This document shows, one piece after another, positions 8,677-17,092 of a DNA stretch of 64,000 bases. The DNA comes from Nesterenkonia natronophila (lineage in GTDB: Bacteria > Actinomycetota > Actinomycetes > Actinomycetales > Micrococcaceae). Within the stretch, counting starts at the first letter, position 1. Every line of letters starts with the position of its first letter. The notes beneath the pieces are model-generated. The model searched no databases and was not told the DNA's origin. It worked only from the letters and a program-made list of their open reading frames with translations. The stretch spans positions 310,001 through 374,000 of the forward strand of contig NZ_QYZP01000001.1 of the NCBI RefSeq assembly GCF_003595215.1, in the 5' to 3' direction. A program made the position numbers and the translations under genes.

Positions 8677-9339
8677 TCACACCGTGGTGTTGGGCAGAGT
8701 CAGGTCCTGCATGATGTGCAGGGAAGTGAACGTCTTAGCGGTCCCGCAGGCCATGATCAGCTTGCCCCGGTCAGAACTCTGGAAGCCGGCGGCCACATCA
8801 GCCATAGCTTGGCGCTGATACGGGAAGGGGGTCTTCTTCCCTCCTTTCTGCACCATCCTGTCCGGGTACTCAACCTGGAACTCCGCCCAGCGGATATCCG
8901 CCCGGTCCATCTGATGCGGATCCAGCACTCGCACAGGAGGGTCCTGCGACTGCAAAGTCTTCTGCGCGGTGGGGCCGATCTCAGCGGTATGGGCCAAGAG
9001 TCGGGTGGAGAACTCCGGCTTAGGCGAAGCGGAAATAAACGAGTCAATGTCGCCCTTGGACACCGTGTTCTCGGGGTCTAAAAACTTGCACTGGATCGCT
9101 GTTAACTCGCCGGTGAACTTGTCTTTCGCGACCAGATCCACGCCCGTATCCGTGCGGGTCCCGCGGTCTGGGTAGTCCTGCCACAGCCACACATCAGAAA
9201 ATTGGAACGCCCACGCCGGATCAGTCGTCAGATAAGACCGCACCAGCCGTTCGAACTTATCCCCACGGTCACGGTAGTCATTGGACTCCCGGTAATAGGT
9301 CTCTAGCAAGTGCCCGAGCGTGATCTCCTGCGTCCCCAT
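8677..9339 (-). pseudogene. Truncated restriction endonuclease-helicase (type ISP-like), N-terminal fragment
   Basis: About 220 residues of what is normally a protein well over 1000 long. It opens with LGHLLETYYRES and RGDKFERLVRSYL, then a PD-(D/E)xK nuclease core (GVDLVAKD and AIQCKF), then the start of a helicase: PFPYQRQAMADV (Q-motif region) and MACGTAKTFTSLHI. The Walker A should read GTGKT; here it is GTAKT. The frame stops ten codons after this, so the rest of the helicase and any methyltransferase are missing. I place the start at ATG 9339; the frame runs open to 9450. It ends 127 bp before the DUF5655 gene start. I read it as a dead remnant of a restriction-modification system next to clpB. 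Confidence 0.75.
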
Positions 9340-9455
9340 CAGGCCATTATCCAGGTTGTCTGGCACATCACAGAAAGACGTTACGGCTCCTGTGTGACTC
9401 GTCGAAGACCTTGCTACCGTCCGAGGGGTTACGGAATAACGGCGGTGCACGTAAA

Positions 9456-9476
9456 GTTGAGTATCAGTGACTCAAG
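9456..9476. promoter_or_regulatory. HAIR element (HspR operator) upstream of clpB
   Basis: The inverted repeat GTTGAGT-N7-ACTCAAG matches the HAIR consensus CTTGAGT-N7-ACTCAAG at all but the first base. It lies 33 bp before the clpB start. In Streptomyces and mycobacteria HspR binds HAIR to repress dnaK and clpB outside heat stress, so heat-shock control of this clpB is expected. HspR is not in the window. Confidence 0.85.
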
Positions 9477-9509
9477 TTTCGTTCAGCGTTGAAAGGGGGC
9501 CGCGAGGCC

Positions 9510-12119
9510 ATGGACATCAAACTCACCACAAAGTCCCAGGAGGCCGTCAGTGCGGCGGCCATGAACGCCAACACTGCAGGTAACCCGCAGGTCGAACCCG
9601 CCCACCTGCTGAAGGCCCTCATGGACAGCCGCGAATCCGTGGCCGTTGCCGCTCTGAAGGCAACAGGTGCCGATCCGGACGTTGTTTCCACCCGTGCCTC
9701 AACAGCCATCAAGGACCTTCCCTCATCCACTGGCTCCTCGGTCGCCAATGCGCAGTTTTCCCGCAACGGACTCAGCGTCATGCGCAACGCTCAAGCAGAG
9801 GCCGAACGGATGGGCGATGACTATGTCTCCACCGAACATCTTCTGCTGGGTATCGCCGGAGGCAACGACCCTGCCGGCCAGGCTCTGAAGGACAACGGTG
9901 CCGAGGTCAAGGCGTTGCGCTCAGCCGTAGACTCAGTCCGGCAGGGCCGCAAAGTCACCACCGAGGATCCTGAGGGCACCTTTGAGGCGCTTTCCAAGTT
10001 CGGCAGCGACCTCACCGAGCTCGCCAAAGAAGGCAAGCTTGATCCGGTGATCGGCCGCGACGCCGAAATCCGGCGCGTGGTCCAGGTCCTCTCCCGCCGT
10101 ACCAAGAACAACCCCGTGCTCATCGGCGAACCCGGCGTCGGCAAGACCGCAGTGGTAGAAGGACTCGCCCAGCGCATTGAAGCCGGTGACGTCCCCAACG
10201 CCCTGAAGAATAAGCGGCTGATCTCCCTGGACCTGGGCGCCATGGTGGCCGGCTCCAAGTACCGCGGCGAATTCGAAGAGCGGCTCAAGGCTGTCCTGGA
10301 CGAGATCAAAGCTGCCGAGGGCGAGATCATCAGCTTCATTGACGAGGTTCATACTGTCGTTGGCGCTGGAGGCACCTCCGACGGGTCAATGGACGCCGGC
10401 AACATGCTCAAGCCCATGCTCGCCCGCGGAGAGTTGCGCATGATCGGTGCCACCACCCTGGATGAGTACCGCGAAAACATTGAGTCCGACGCCGCCCTGG
10501 AACGCAGGTTCCAGCAGGTCTACGTGGGAGAGCCCTCAGTAGATGACACCGTGGCGATCCTGCGCGGCATCAAAGAGAAGTACCAGGCCCATCACGGGGT
10601 TGAGATCTCTGACGCCGCACTGGTGGCGGCCGCCGAGCTCTCCGACCGTTACATCACCGGACGCCAGCTGCCAGACAAGGCAATCGACCTGGTGGACGAG
10701 GCTGCCTCCCGGCTGAAGATGGAGATCGACTCCGACCCGGTGGAGATCGACGAACTTCGCCGTGCCGTGGACCGGCTGGAAGCCGAGCGCCAGTGGCTGA
10801 CCCAGGAGACGGACGCCGCCTCCAAGGAGCGGTTGGCCGCACTGGAGGAGGAGCTGGCCAATAAGCGTGAGGAGCTCGATGCGCTCAATGCCCGGTGGGA
10901 ACGCGAGCAGGGCGCACACAACCGCGCCGCCGAGCTCCACCGGAAGCTCGACGAGCTGAAATCCGCCGCCGAGCGCGCCGAGCGTGAAGGTGACTTCGGT
11001 GAGGTCGGACGTCTGCGGTATGGCGAGATTCCCCAGGCAGAAAGGGCGCTGGAAGAGGCAGAGGCCCAAGAGGCCGAACCCGAAGCTGAAGACCGGATGG
11101 TCTCTGAGAAGGTCGACGCCGACGCCATCGCCGAGGTCATCTCCGCCTGGACCGGCATCCCCACCGGCCGCCTCATGCAGGGCGAAACCGAGAAGCTGCT
11201 GCAGATGGAGGAGCTCATCGGCTCCCGGCTGATCGGTCAGACCAAAGCCGTCACTGCGGTCGCCGACGCTGTCCGCCGGGCACGCACCGGAATCTCCGAC
11301 CCTGACCGTCCCACCGGCAGTTTCCTGTTCCTGGGCCCCACCGGCGTAGGCAAGACCGAACTGGCCAAGGCGCTCGCCGAGTTCCTGTTCGAGGACGAAC
11401 GGTCCATGATCCGCATCGACATGTCCGAGTACTCGGAAAAGCACTCAGTGGCCCGGCTGGTCGGTGCCCCTCCGGGCTATGTGGGCTTCGATGAAGGCGG
11501 TCAGCTCACCGAAGCGGTGCGGCGGCGTCCATACTCAGTAGTGCTGATGGACGAGGTGGAGAAAGCCCACCACGACGTTTTTGACATCCTGCTTCAAGTC
11601 CTCGACGACGGCCGGCTCACAGACGGCCAAGGCCGCACAGTGGACTTCCGGAACGTGGTGCTGATCCTCACCTCCAACCTGGGCTCACAGTTCCTGGTGG
11701 ACCAGTCCACCGACGACCGCACCAAGCGCGAAGCCGTGATGGGGGTGGTGAACTCCAGCTTCAAGCCCGAGTTCCTCAACCGTCTCGATGACATCGTCAT
11801 GTTTGACGCCCTCTCCATGGAGCAGCTGACCAAGATCGTGAACCTGCAGATCCACGGCTTGGCCGAGCGGCTCGCCACTCGGCGGCTGACTCTGGAGGTC
11901 ACCGACCCCGCGAAGGAATGGTTGGCGCTGACCGGTTATGACCCTGCATATGGGGCCCGCCCGCTGCGCCGGCTGGTTCAGCGGGAGATCGGCGACAAGC
12001 TCGCGAAAGCCCTGCTGGCCGGCGAGATTGAAGACGGATCCACAGTGGTGGTTGACCGCGAAGACTTCACAGTCGAAGGTGACGCGCTCCAAGGGTTGAG
12101 CGTGAAGCAGCTCGCTTGA
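9510..12119 (+). CDS. clpB: ATP-dependent disaggregase ClpB
   Basis: Hexameric AAA+ chaperone that pulls proteins out of aggregates together with DnaK; cytoplasmic. It has 869 residues, normal length. Order: Clp N-domain (to about 145), first ATPase with GEPGVGKT (about 205) and Walker B in [10 protein letters not shown], the long coiled-coil M domain rich in Glu/Arg (about 400-530), second ATPase with GPTGVGKTE (about 608) and Walker [12 protein letters not shown], and the C-terminal domain ending in [11 protein letters not shown]. No ClpP-binding loop was noticed, as expected for ClpB. I chose ATG 9510; the frame extends seven codons upstream. The HAIR element in front predicts HspR control. 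Monocistronic: the next gene is convergent and starts its 3' end 15 bp away. Confidence 0.97.
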   Translation: MDIKLTTKSQEAVSAAAMNANTAGNPQVEPAHLLKALMDSRESVAVAALKATGADPDVVSTRASTAIKDLPSSTGSSVANAQFSRNGLSVMRNAQAEAERMGDDYVSTEHLLLGIAGGNDPAGQALKDNGAEVKALRSAVDSVRQGRKVTTEDPEGTFEALSKFGSDLTELAKEGKLDPVIGRDAEIRRVVQVLSRRTKNNPVLIGEPGVGKTAVVEGLAQRIEAGDVPNALKNKRLISLDLGAMVAGSKYRGEFEERLKAVLDEIKAAEGEIISFIDEVHTVVGAGGTSDGSMDAGNMLKPMLARGELRMIGATTLDEYRENIESDAALERRFQQVYVGEPSVDDTVAILRGIKEKYQAHHGVEISDAALVAAAELSDRYITGRQLPDKAIDLVDEAASRLKMEIDSDPVEIDELRRAVDRLEAERQWLTQETDAASKERLAALEEELANKREELDALNARWEREQGAHNRAAELHRKLDELKSAAERAEREGDFGEVGRLRYGEIPQAERALEEAEAQEAEPEAEDRMVSEKVDADAIAEVISAWTGIPTGRLMQGETEKLLQMEELIGSRLIGQTKAVTAVADAVRRARTGISDPDRPTGSFLFLGPTGVGKTELAKALAEFLFEDERSMIRIDMSEYSEKHSVARLVGAPPGYVGFDEGGQLTEAVRRRPYSVVLMDEVEKAHHDVFDILLQVLDDGRLTDGQGRTVDFRNVVLILTSNLGSQFLVDQSTDDRTKREAVMGVVNSSFKPEFLNRLDDIVMFDALSMEQLTKIVNLQIHGLAERLATRRLTLEVTDPAKEWLALTGYDPAYGARPLRRLVQREIGDKLAKALLAGEIEDGSTVVVDREDFTVEGDALQGLSVKQLA

Positions 12120-12134
12120 GCGATTGTGGGGAGG

Positions 12135-12860
12135 TCAGTCGTCGTCTGAGTCTTCATCTGACTCGGCGTCGCTGTCCTCCCCATTCGCACTGTCTTCCTC
12201 ACGGTCTTCATCGACCACATCGACATCGGCGTCCTCCGCGTCGGTGTCGGAGTCATCGACAGCGAGGAAGTCGCCGCTGAGCCGTTCACCATCAGCGCGG
12301 GAAAGGAAACAGCTGACCAGGCGGTCGTCGTCATTGTTCCAGGTGGACTCAGAGGGGTGCCACAGTTCAATCTGCAGCTCAGCGTCCACCGCTTCCACAG
12401 CCTCAGGGCTGAGTTCGATCTCCTCATGGCACCACTGATTGGCATTCCCAGCCACAATGTCTTCGCCCGGGTACTCGCCATCAGTGACGTCGTCGTCCAT
12501 CTCACGCCGTAGGAGAACTTGGACGTCATAGTTGCGCTCACAGCTGATCACATTGGCCGGGGAGTCCTCATCAGAGAAACCGGTCAGACACCATCCAGCT
12601 TCCCAGTCCTCCGGGGGCACATCGCGGGCGTGGACCCCATCAGCGGGCTCCTCCGTCCAGGTCCACTCTGATGCCTCTTCAGCGTCTTCGCGGCCCAAGA
12701 ACCACCACAGCGCCCCTACTGTGAGAATGACCACCACCACGCCGGCAATCACAAAGGGCACCGCGTTGAGCCGGAATCCAGTGTCACCGGCAGCCGCGCG
12801 GCGTTCCCGCCGTGACAAAGGCTGCTCAGGGGCATCGTTGCCCTGCGGTGTCTCGCTCAT
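12135..12860 (-). CDS. Septum-formation family membrane protein with acidic tail
   Basis: 241 residues with a basic cytoplasmic head (LSRRERRAAAG), one membrane segment (about 32-54, VPFVIAGVVVVILTVGALWW) and an outer domain with Cys at spaced positions (GWCLTGF, VISCERN, WCHEE, VSCFL), the pattern of the actinobacterial septum-formation family. Family function is poorly defined. The last 40 or so residues are almost entirely Asp, Glu and Ser (DDSDTDAEDADVDVVDEDRE and on), an unusual acidic tail that fits a salt-adapted proteome. Convergent with clpB and divergent from DUF3073. The name is by pattern, so moderate confidence. Confidence 0.7.
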   Translation of the reverse strand: MSETPQGNDAPEQPLSRRERRAAAGDTGFRLNAVPFVIAGVVVVILTVGALWWFLGREDAEEASEWTWTEEPADGVHARDVPPEDWEAGWCLTGFSDEDSPANVISCERNYDVQVLLRREMDDDVTDGEYPGEDIVAGNANQWCHEEIELSPEAVEAVDAELQIELWHPSESTWNNDDDRLVSCFLSRADGERLSGDFLAVDDSDTDAEDADVDVVDEDREEDSANGEDSDAESDEDSDDD

Positions 12861-13006
12861 CGGTGTGCGGCCTTCCCCGTTCGGTGCGACGCCATGCTGG
12901 CACTCATGTTAACCTAGAGAGCACCAACCACTTCATCCAAGAGTCAAGCCGGCGATGAATGTTCATCGTGAGGCCATTTCGAGACGACGTTAAGGGGGTC
13001 CCGCTC

Positions 13007-13195
13007 ATGGGGCGTGGCCGTCAGAAGGCGAAAGCTACGAAGCAGGCGCGGGAGATCAAGTACTACACCCCGAACACCGATCTGTCCGCCCTGGAGCGGG
13101 AGCTTGCCCAGGCACGGGGAGAGATCCCAAGCCCAAGCAGCGACGACGCTGACGAAGATCCCTCTGGGGATTGGGACGATGACTACGACCGCTGA
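13007..13195 (+). CDS. DUF3073 small protein
   Basis: A 62-residue protein with the conserved opening MGRGRQKAKATKQAREIKYY, the hallmark of DUF3073, then an acidic C-terminus (DDADEDPSGDWDDDYDR). No known function. I chose ATG 13007, preceded by AAGGGGG; an earlier in-frame ATG at 12959 adds residues not typical of the family. In many actinobacteria I remember this gene directly after purM; here it is 5 kb away from purM with five genes between. Confidence 0.85.
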   Translation: MGRGRQKAKATKQAREIKYYTPNTDLSALERELAQARGEIPSPSSDDADEDPSGDWDDDYDR

Positions 13196-13203
13196 ACGGT
13201 CAG

Positions 13204-14130
13204 GTGCTCAACCAACAGGCTGAGCGGGCCCACCGCGCGGCGCTGAGGTCTATTGCGCGCACAGTGGGTGAATCCGCGCCGCCGCATGATCCTGAGACTG
13301 CCAAAGCTGGCATCCTTGAACAGCTGCGCAGCGGTTCGGTGCTGTGTGTCACCGGCGCTGGAATCTCCACCGACTCCGGTATTCCTGACTACAGGGGGCC
13401 TGCCGGATCATTGAAGAAGCACAGGCCCATGACGTACCAGGAGTTCAGGTACGACGCCGCTGCTCGCCACCGCTACTGGGCTCGTTCTTTTGTGGGCTGG
13501 CGACACCTGGGGCAAGCCAAGCCGAACCGGGGCCACGAGATTCTGGCTGGTTGGCAACGGTCAGGACTGCTCACCGGTCTGGTCACTCAAAATGTTGACG
13601 GTCTGCACGCGGCGGTAAGCGCTGCCGATTCCACCCTGGTGCCGCTGCACGGGGATCTCTCCCAGGTGGTGTGCCTGACCTGCGGTCATTATGAGTCACG
13701 CACCGCATTGGATGAACGGCTGGAGGAAGCCAACCCCGGCTACGCAGAGGCCGCCGCCGTGGCGGCGGAGAACGTCAACCCGGATGGGGATGTCACCTTG
13801 GATGAGCAGTGGGTGCAGAGCTTCAATCTGGTCACCTGCTTGGTGTGCCGAGCGGCCACCCTTAAGCCGGACGTCGTCTATTTTGGGGAGAGTGTTCCCG
13901 CAGAGCGCAAAGCCGCGGTGGACCGGCTGGTCAACGAATCGTCCTCGCTGCTAGTGGTCGGCTCCTCCATGGCAGTTATGAGCGGGTACTCCATAGCGCT
14001 AGGCATGGACCGCGCGGGCAAACAGGTCACAGTGATCAATGGAGGCCCCTCCCGGGTTGATGCCAAAGCCACCTGGCGTTGGCGCACTCCCATCACTCCC
14101 GCGCTGCAGAGCCTGGGCGTCGAACTCTGA
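13204..14130 (+). CDS. Sir2-family NAD-dependent protein deacylase (sirtuin)
   Basis: Removes acetyl or other acyl groups from lysines of proteins, consuming NAD+ and giving nicotinamide and O-acyl-ADP-ribose. 308 residues, slightly long because of an N-terminal extension of about 45. Seen: GAGIST (about 51) and DSGIPDYRGP for NAD binding, TQNVDGLH (about 128) and PLHGDL with the catalytic His, two Cys pairs CLTC and CLVC for the structural zinc, and the VVGSSM segment. The stretch between the two Cys pairs is long (about 50 residues), an insertion relative to CobB. GTG start at 13204, 8 bp after DUF3073, with no clear ribosome site. A plausible target in actinobacteria is acetyl-CoA synthetase, which is also in this window but 25 kb away. 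Confidence 0.92.
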   Translation: MLNQQAERAHRAALRSIARTVGESAPPHDPETAKAGILEQLRSGSVLCVTGAGISTDSGIPDYRGPAGSLKKHRPMTYQEFRYDAAARHRYWARSFVGWRHLGQAKPNRGHEILAGWQRSGLLTGLVTQNVDGLHAAVSAADSTLVPLHGDLSQVVCLTCGHYESRTALDERLEEANPGYAEAAAVAAENVNPDGDVTLDEQWVQSFNLVTCLVCRAATLKPDVVYFGESVPAERKAAVDRLVNESSSLLVVGSSMAVMSGYSIALGMDRAGKQVTVINGGPSRVDAKATWRWRTPITPALQSLGVEL

Positions 14131-14140
14131 ACAGCCCCTT

Positions 14141-14170
14141 CAAACTGTACCGAACGTACGGTACAGTTTG
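14141..14170. promoter_or_regulatory. Perfect palindromic operator (12-bp arms) in the MFS promoter
   Basis: Arms 14141-14152 (CAAACTGTACCG) and 14159-14170 are perfect inverted repeats around a 6-bp centre. TACAGT at 14163-14168 fits a -10 box and is 6 nt before the GTG 14175, so the operator covers the promoter. The likely binder is the TetR protein encoded in the same operon (15789-16337), giving negative autoregulation. Confidence 0.8.
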
Positions 14171-14174
14171 GTGA

Positions 14175-15776
14175 GTGGTGGTGAACAGAAGACTGCACGG
14201 CGACCCGACTACCGACACTGGAGCGCTGCGTCTGGCCGGGCTCGCTGAGACGACGTCCGCACCGGACCGCTCCCTGAGCCGGTGGCAGCGGTGGATGGTG
14301 CTCGGCATCGTCTCCTCTGCACTGCTGCTGATCGCCCTGGACAACACCATCCTCTACACCGCGCTGCCGATTCTCTCCAATGAGCTGGGCGCCACCAACT
14401 CTCAGCAGCTGTGGATCATCAACGGATATCCGCTCACCATGGCGGGGCTGCTCTTGGGCTCCGGGGCCCTCGGCGACAGGTTCGGGCATAAGCGAGTCTT
14501 TCAGATCGGGCTGCTCATCTTCGGGTCTGCCTCCTTGGCGGCCGCTTTCTCCGCCAATCCGGAGGCGCTGATCATCGCGCGTCTGCTCAAAGGCGTCGGA
14601 GCAGCGGCCATGATGCCGGCCACGCTGGCCCTGATCCGAATCAGCTTCGCCGCTGAGCGTGAGCGCAATGTCGCCATCGCAATTTGGGCAGCCACCGCCA
14701 CTGTCGGCATGGCTGCCGGACCGGTGGTATCCGGGGCACTGCTGGAATGGTTCTGGTGGGGGTCGGTCTTCCTCATCAACGTTCCCATCGTCGTCGCCGC
14801 CAGTATCCTGATCATCGTCATCGGACCGCGCAACCTCACCAACCCTGCCCGTCGCTGGGACGCGGTGTCCTCTGCTCAGGCGCTAGTCGGCATGGCGGCC
14901 ACTGTGCTGGCTCTCAAGACTTGGGCCGAGGCGCCGCTGAATCTCCCCCTTGCGGTGATTTCCTCAGTGATCGGCGGGATAGTGCTCACCCTGTTTGTGC
15001 GGCGCCAACTGAGGCTGATGCGCTCGCCGACCGAACCCCTGGTCGACTTCACCGTGTTCCGCAACCGCGGATTCAGCGGCGGCGTGGTGGCAGCAGGGGC
15101 GTCCATCTTCACCATCATGGGGCTCCAACTGGTCATCACGCAGCGCTACCAGCTGGTGGAAGGGTTCACTCCCCTGGAGGCGGGCATGCTGGTCACCGCG
15201 CTGGCAGTTGCCTCCATGCCCTTCGCTATCTTCGGTGGCGCGGTGCTGCACCGTGTGGGACTGCTGGTGCTCATCGCCGGGGGCATCGGCACCGCCGCGA
15301 TCGGTTCAGGAATCGTCATTGCCGCAGCGCTGGAGGACTCAGTGCCCATGCTCATTGCAGGGCTCGTGGTGTCCGGTATCGGGTTGGGGGCCTCTATGTC
15401 GGTGGCCTCCACCGCGATCATGGGCAATGTGCCGCCCCGCCGCGCAGGAATGGCAGCCTCCCTGGAGGAGGTCTCCTACGAATTCGGCGGACTGGTGGCT
15501 GTGGCGACCATGGGCTCCCTGCTGACCTTGGTGTACTCCCGCGCACTCACCCTCCCAGAGGGAAACCCGGACATGGTCGGCAGTGCCCCGGCCATAGCAC
15601 TCTCCAGCGACGACGCCGCGGTGGTCTCTGCGGCCACAGCTGCCTTCGACTCCGCGTATCTCGCGGTTCTGGTGGCCACATGCGTCGTCGTCACTCTGGG
15701 TGCTTTTGGCTGCGCGTGGCTGCTGCGGCGCTACACTCCTGGCACAGAATCACAGGCGTATCCAGACAACCACTAG
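14175..15776 (+). CDS. MFS multidrug efflux pump, DHA2 (14-segment) type
   Basis: A proton-driven exporter of the QacA/SmvA/LfrA kind by layout: 533 residues, about 14 membrane segments, motif A GDRFGHKRVFQ after segment 2, the D1 motif region ALDNTILYTALPIL in segment 1 and a GPVVSGAL motif C in segment 5. Substrates are unknown; cationic dyes, quaternary ammonium compounds or antibiotics would be typical. There is no ribosome site; the GTG at 14175 is 6 nt behind a TACAGT -10 box, so the mRNA is probably leaderless. A perfect 12-bp-arm palindrome covers that promoter. The next gene, 12 bp on, is a TetR regulator, so this is a self-regulated efflux operon. Confidence 0.9.
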   Translation: MVVNRRLHGDPTTDTGALRLAGLAETTSAPDRSLSRWQRWMVLGIVSSALLLIALDNTILYTALPILSNELGATNSQQLWIINGYPLTMAGLLLGSGALGDRFGHKRVFQIGLLIFGSASLAAAFSANPEALIIARLLKGVGAAAMMPATLALIRISFAAERERNVAIAIWAATATVGMAAGPVVSGALLEWFWWGSVFLINVPIVVAASILIIVIGPRNLTNPARRWDAVSSAQALVGMAATVLALKTWAEAPLNLPLAVISSVIGGIVLTLFVRRQLRLMRSPTEPLVDFTVFRNRGFSGGVVAAGASIFTIMGLQLVITQRYQLVEGFTPLEAGMLVTALAVASMPFAIFGGAVLHRVGLLVLIAGGIGTAAIGSGIVIAAALEDSVPMLIAGLVVSGIGLGASMSVASTAIMGNVPPRRAGMAASLEEVSYEFGGLVAVATMGSLLTLVYSRALTLPEGNPDMVGSAPAIALSSDDAAVVSAATAAFDSAYLAVLVATCVVVTLGAFGCAWLLRRYTPGTESQAYPDNH

Positions 15777-15788
15777 GGTGGAGGACCA

Positions 15789-16337
15789 ATGAGGGAGTCC
15801 AAACGGGAAGCAGCGCTCGAGGCTGCCAAGCGCATCGTCCAACGGGAAGGTGTCACCGCATTGTCCTACGAGGCAGTCGCAGCGGAGGCTGCACTGACCA
15901 AGGGTGGACTTCTCTACCACTTCCCGTCCCGTGAGGACCTGCTGCTGGCGCTGCATCAGTATGTGGCCGACCAGTGGGAGCAGTGCATGGTCCGCGAAGT
16001 GGGACAGGACACCGTCACTGGACTGGATGAGGACACCAGAACGGCAGCCTACGTGCGGGCCTCACAGAACCCTGACCGGGCCGAACTGCTGCTGACCCTG
16101 GAAGCAGCCACACAGAACACGGCCGCCAACCAGGTGTGGAACGGGGTCTACCAGCGCTGGGCCGCCCAGGAGCCGACGGCCGCCGAAGATGACGAGGCGG
16201 TGCGCCGCTTCATCGCCCGGCTGGCCGCCGACGGTCTCTGGTTCTACGAGTCAATCGCTGACAGCGAGCTCAGGCCGGAGGTCCGCGCGCGATTGGTGGA
16301 GGAGATCATTGCCCTGGGTCAGGAGCCCATCCCGTAG
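15789..16337 (+). CDS. TetR/AcrR-family repressor of the efflux operon
   Basis: 182 residues. The N-terminal helix-turn-helix is clear: AAKRIVQREGVTALSYEAVA, AALTKGGLLYHFPSREDLL (YHFPS in the recognition region). The C-terminal ligand domain is all helical and not specific enough to name a ligand. A GGAGG site precedes ATG 15789. It follows the MFS gene by 12 bp and probably binds the palindrome at 14141-14170. Its last 19 bp overlap the 3' end of the convergent yhhQ gene. Confidence 0.9.
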   Translation: MRESKREAALEAAKRIVQREGVTALSYEAVAAEAALTKGGLLYHFPSREDLLLALHQYVADQWEQCMVREVGQDTVTGLDEDTRTAAYVRASQNPDRAELLLTLEAATQNTAANQVWNGVYQRWAAQEPTAAEDDEAVRRFIARLAADGLWFYESIADSELRPEVRARLVEEIIALGQEPIP

Positions 16338-17092
16338 CTGGGCTCGCGGGACTTCAGCATCCGCACTACACCATAGGTGAGTGGGAACAGCAGGAACTCC
16401 ACCAGACACTTGTAGATGACGCCGAACACAAAGTAACTGGCGAACTCTGTCCAACTCATCATCACGAACAGGTCTACTCCGGGCAGCACGTTGAGGAACA
16501 GTGGGAAAGCAGTAAAGGCGATCAGCCCGAAGACGAAAGTATCTGCGACTTGGCCGAACACCGTGGAAGACATGATGCGGGCCCAAAGGTTGGATTCGCC
16601 GAAGCGTTCCTTAACCTTAACGATCACGATGGAATTCATCACCTGCCCGAGCACGAAGCCGATCAGAGAGGCTGCCAGGATCCGGATGTATACGCCGTCC
16701 CAGCCAAAGAGGATCTCGAAGGCTTCCTGGTTGTATGAGTCGCCCAGCGCCGGGGAGATCGTCACCAGGCCGAAGACGACTGCACCGACCACCATCACGG
16801 CGAACCCGACGAACACCGCTCGCATCGCAGCCCGGAAGCCGTAGACCTCAGAGATGATGCCGCCGAGCAGATAGGTCAGTGGGAAGAGGAAGACGCCGCC
16901 GTCCACGACCCAGCCGCCGAAGTCCATCTGTTTGGTGGCGGCGATATTGGAGATCAGGTAGAACGCGGCGAGCAGTGAGACCAGAACTGCGAAGTACTGG
17001 CTACCGGGGTGGGCAAAGCGGGCTTTTCGGGTTTCTCCGGGGGCCGCAACGTGTGCGGACCCCTGCCCAGATCCGTTATCGGGCGTGATCAT
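16319..17092 (-). CDS. yhhQ: Queuosine-precursor transporter (VUT family, YhhQ)
   Basis: 257-residue inner-membrane protein with about six membrane segments after a polar head. Family markers: YLISNIAATKQ in the first segment, FPLTYLLGGIISEVYGF, and AASLIGFVLGQVMNSIVIVK. In E. coli YhhQ imports preQ0/preQ1, the precursors of the wobble base queuosine. The gene starts 17 bp inside the end of the nucleoside hydrolase, so the two are translationally coupled. Together they resemble queuosine-salvage pairs (hydrolase releases the base, transporter brings precursors in). No tRNA-guanine transglycosylase is visible in the window. Confidence 0.9.
   Translation of the reverse strand: MITPDNGSGQGSAHVAAPGETRKARFAHPGSQYFAVLVSLLAAFYLISNIAATKQMDFGGWVVDGGVFLFPLTYLLGGIISEVYGFRAAMRAVFVGFAVMVVGAVVFGLVTISPALGDSYNQEAFEILFGWDGVYIRILAASLIGFVLGQVMNSIVIVKVKERFGESNLWARIMSSTVFGQVADTFVFGLIAFTAFPLFLNVLPGVDLFVMMSWTEFASYFVFGVIYKCLVEFLLFPLTYGVVRMLKSREPSYGMGS

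Noticed and set aside
10536..11444. 302-codon minus-strand frame inside clpB
   Set aside because: Antisense shadow of the high-GC clpB gene; composition rich in Gly/Leu with no recognisable motif.
14684..15934. 416-codon plus-strand frame inside the MFS gene
   Set aside because: Frame-shifted shadow of the transporter with His/Arg/Gly-rich nonsense composition.
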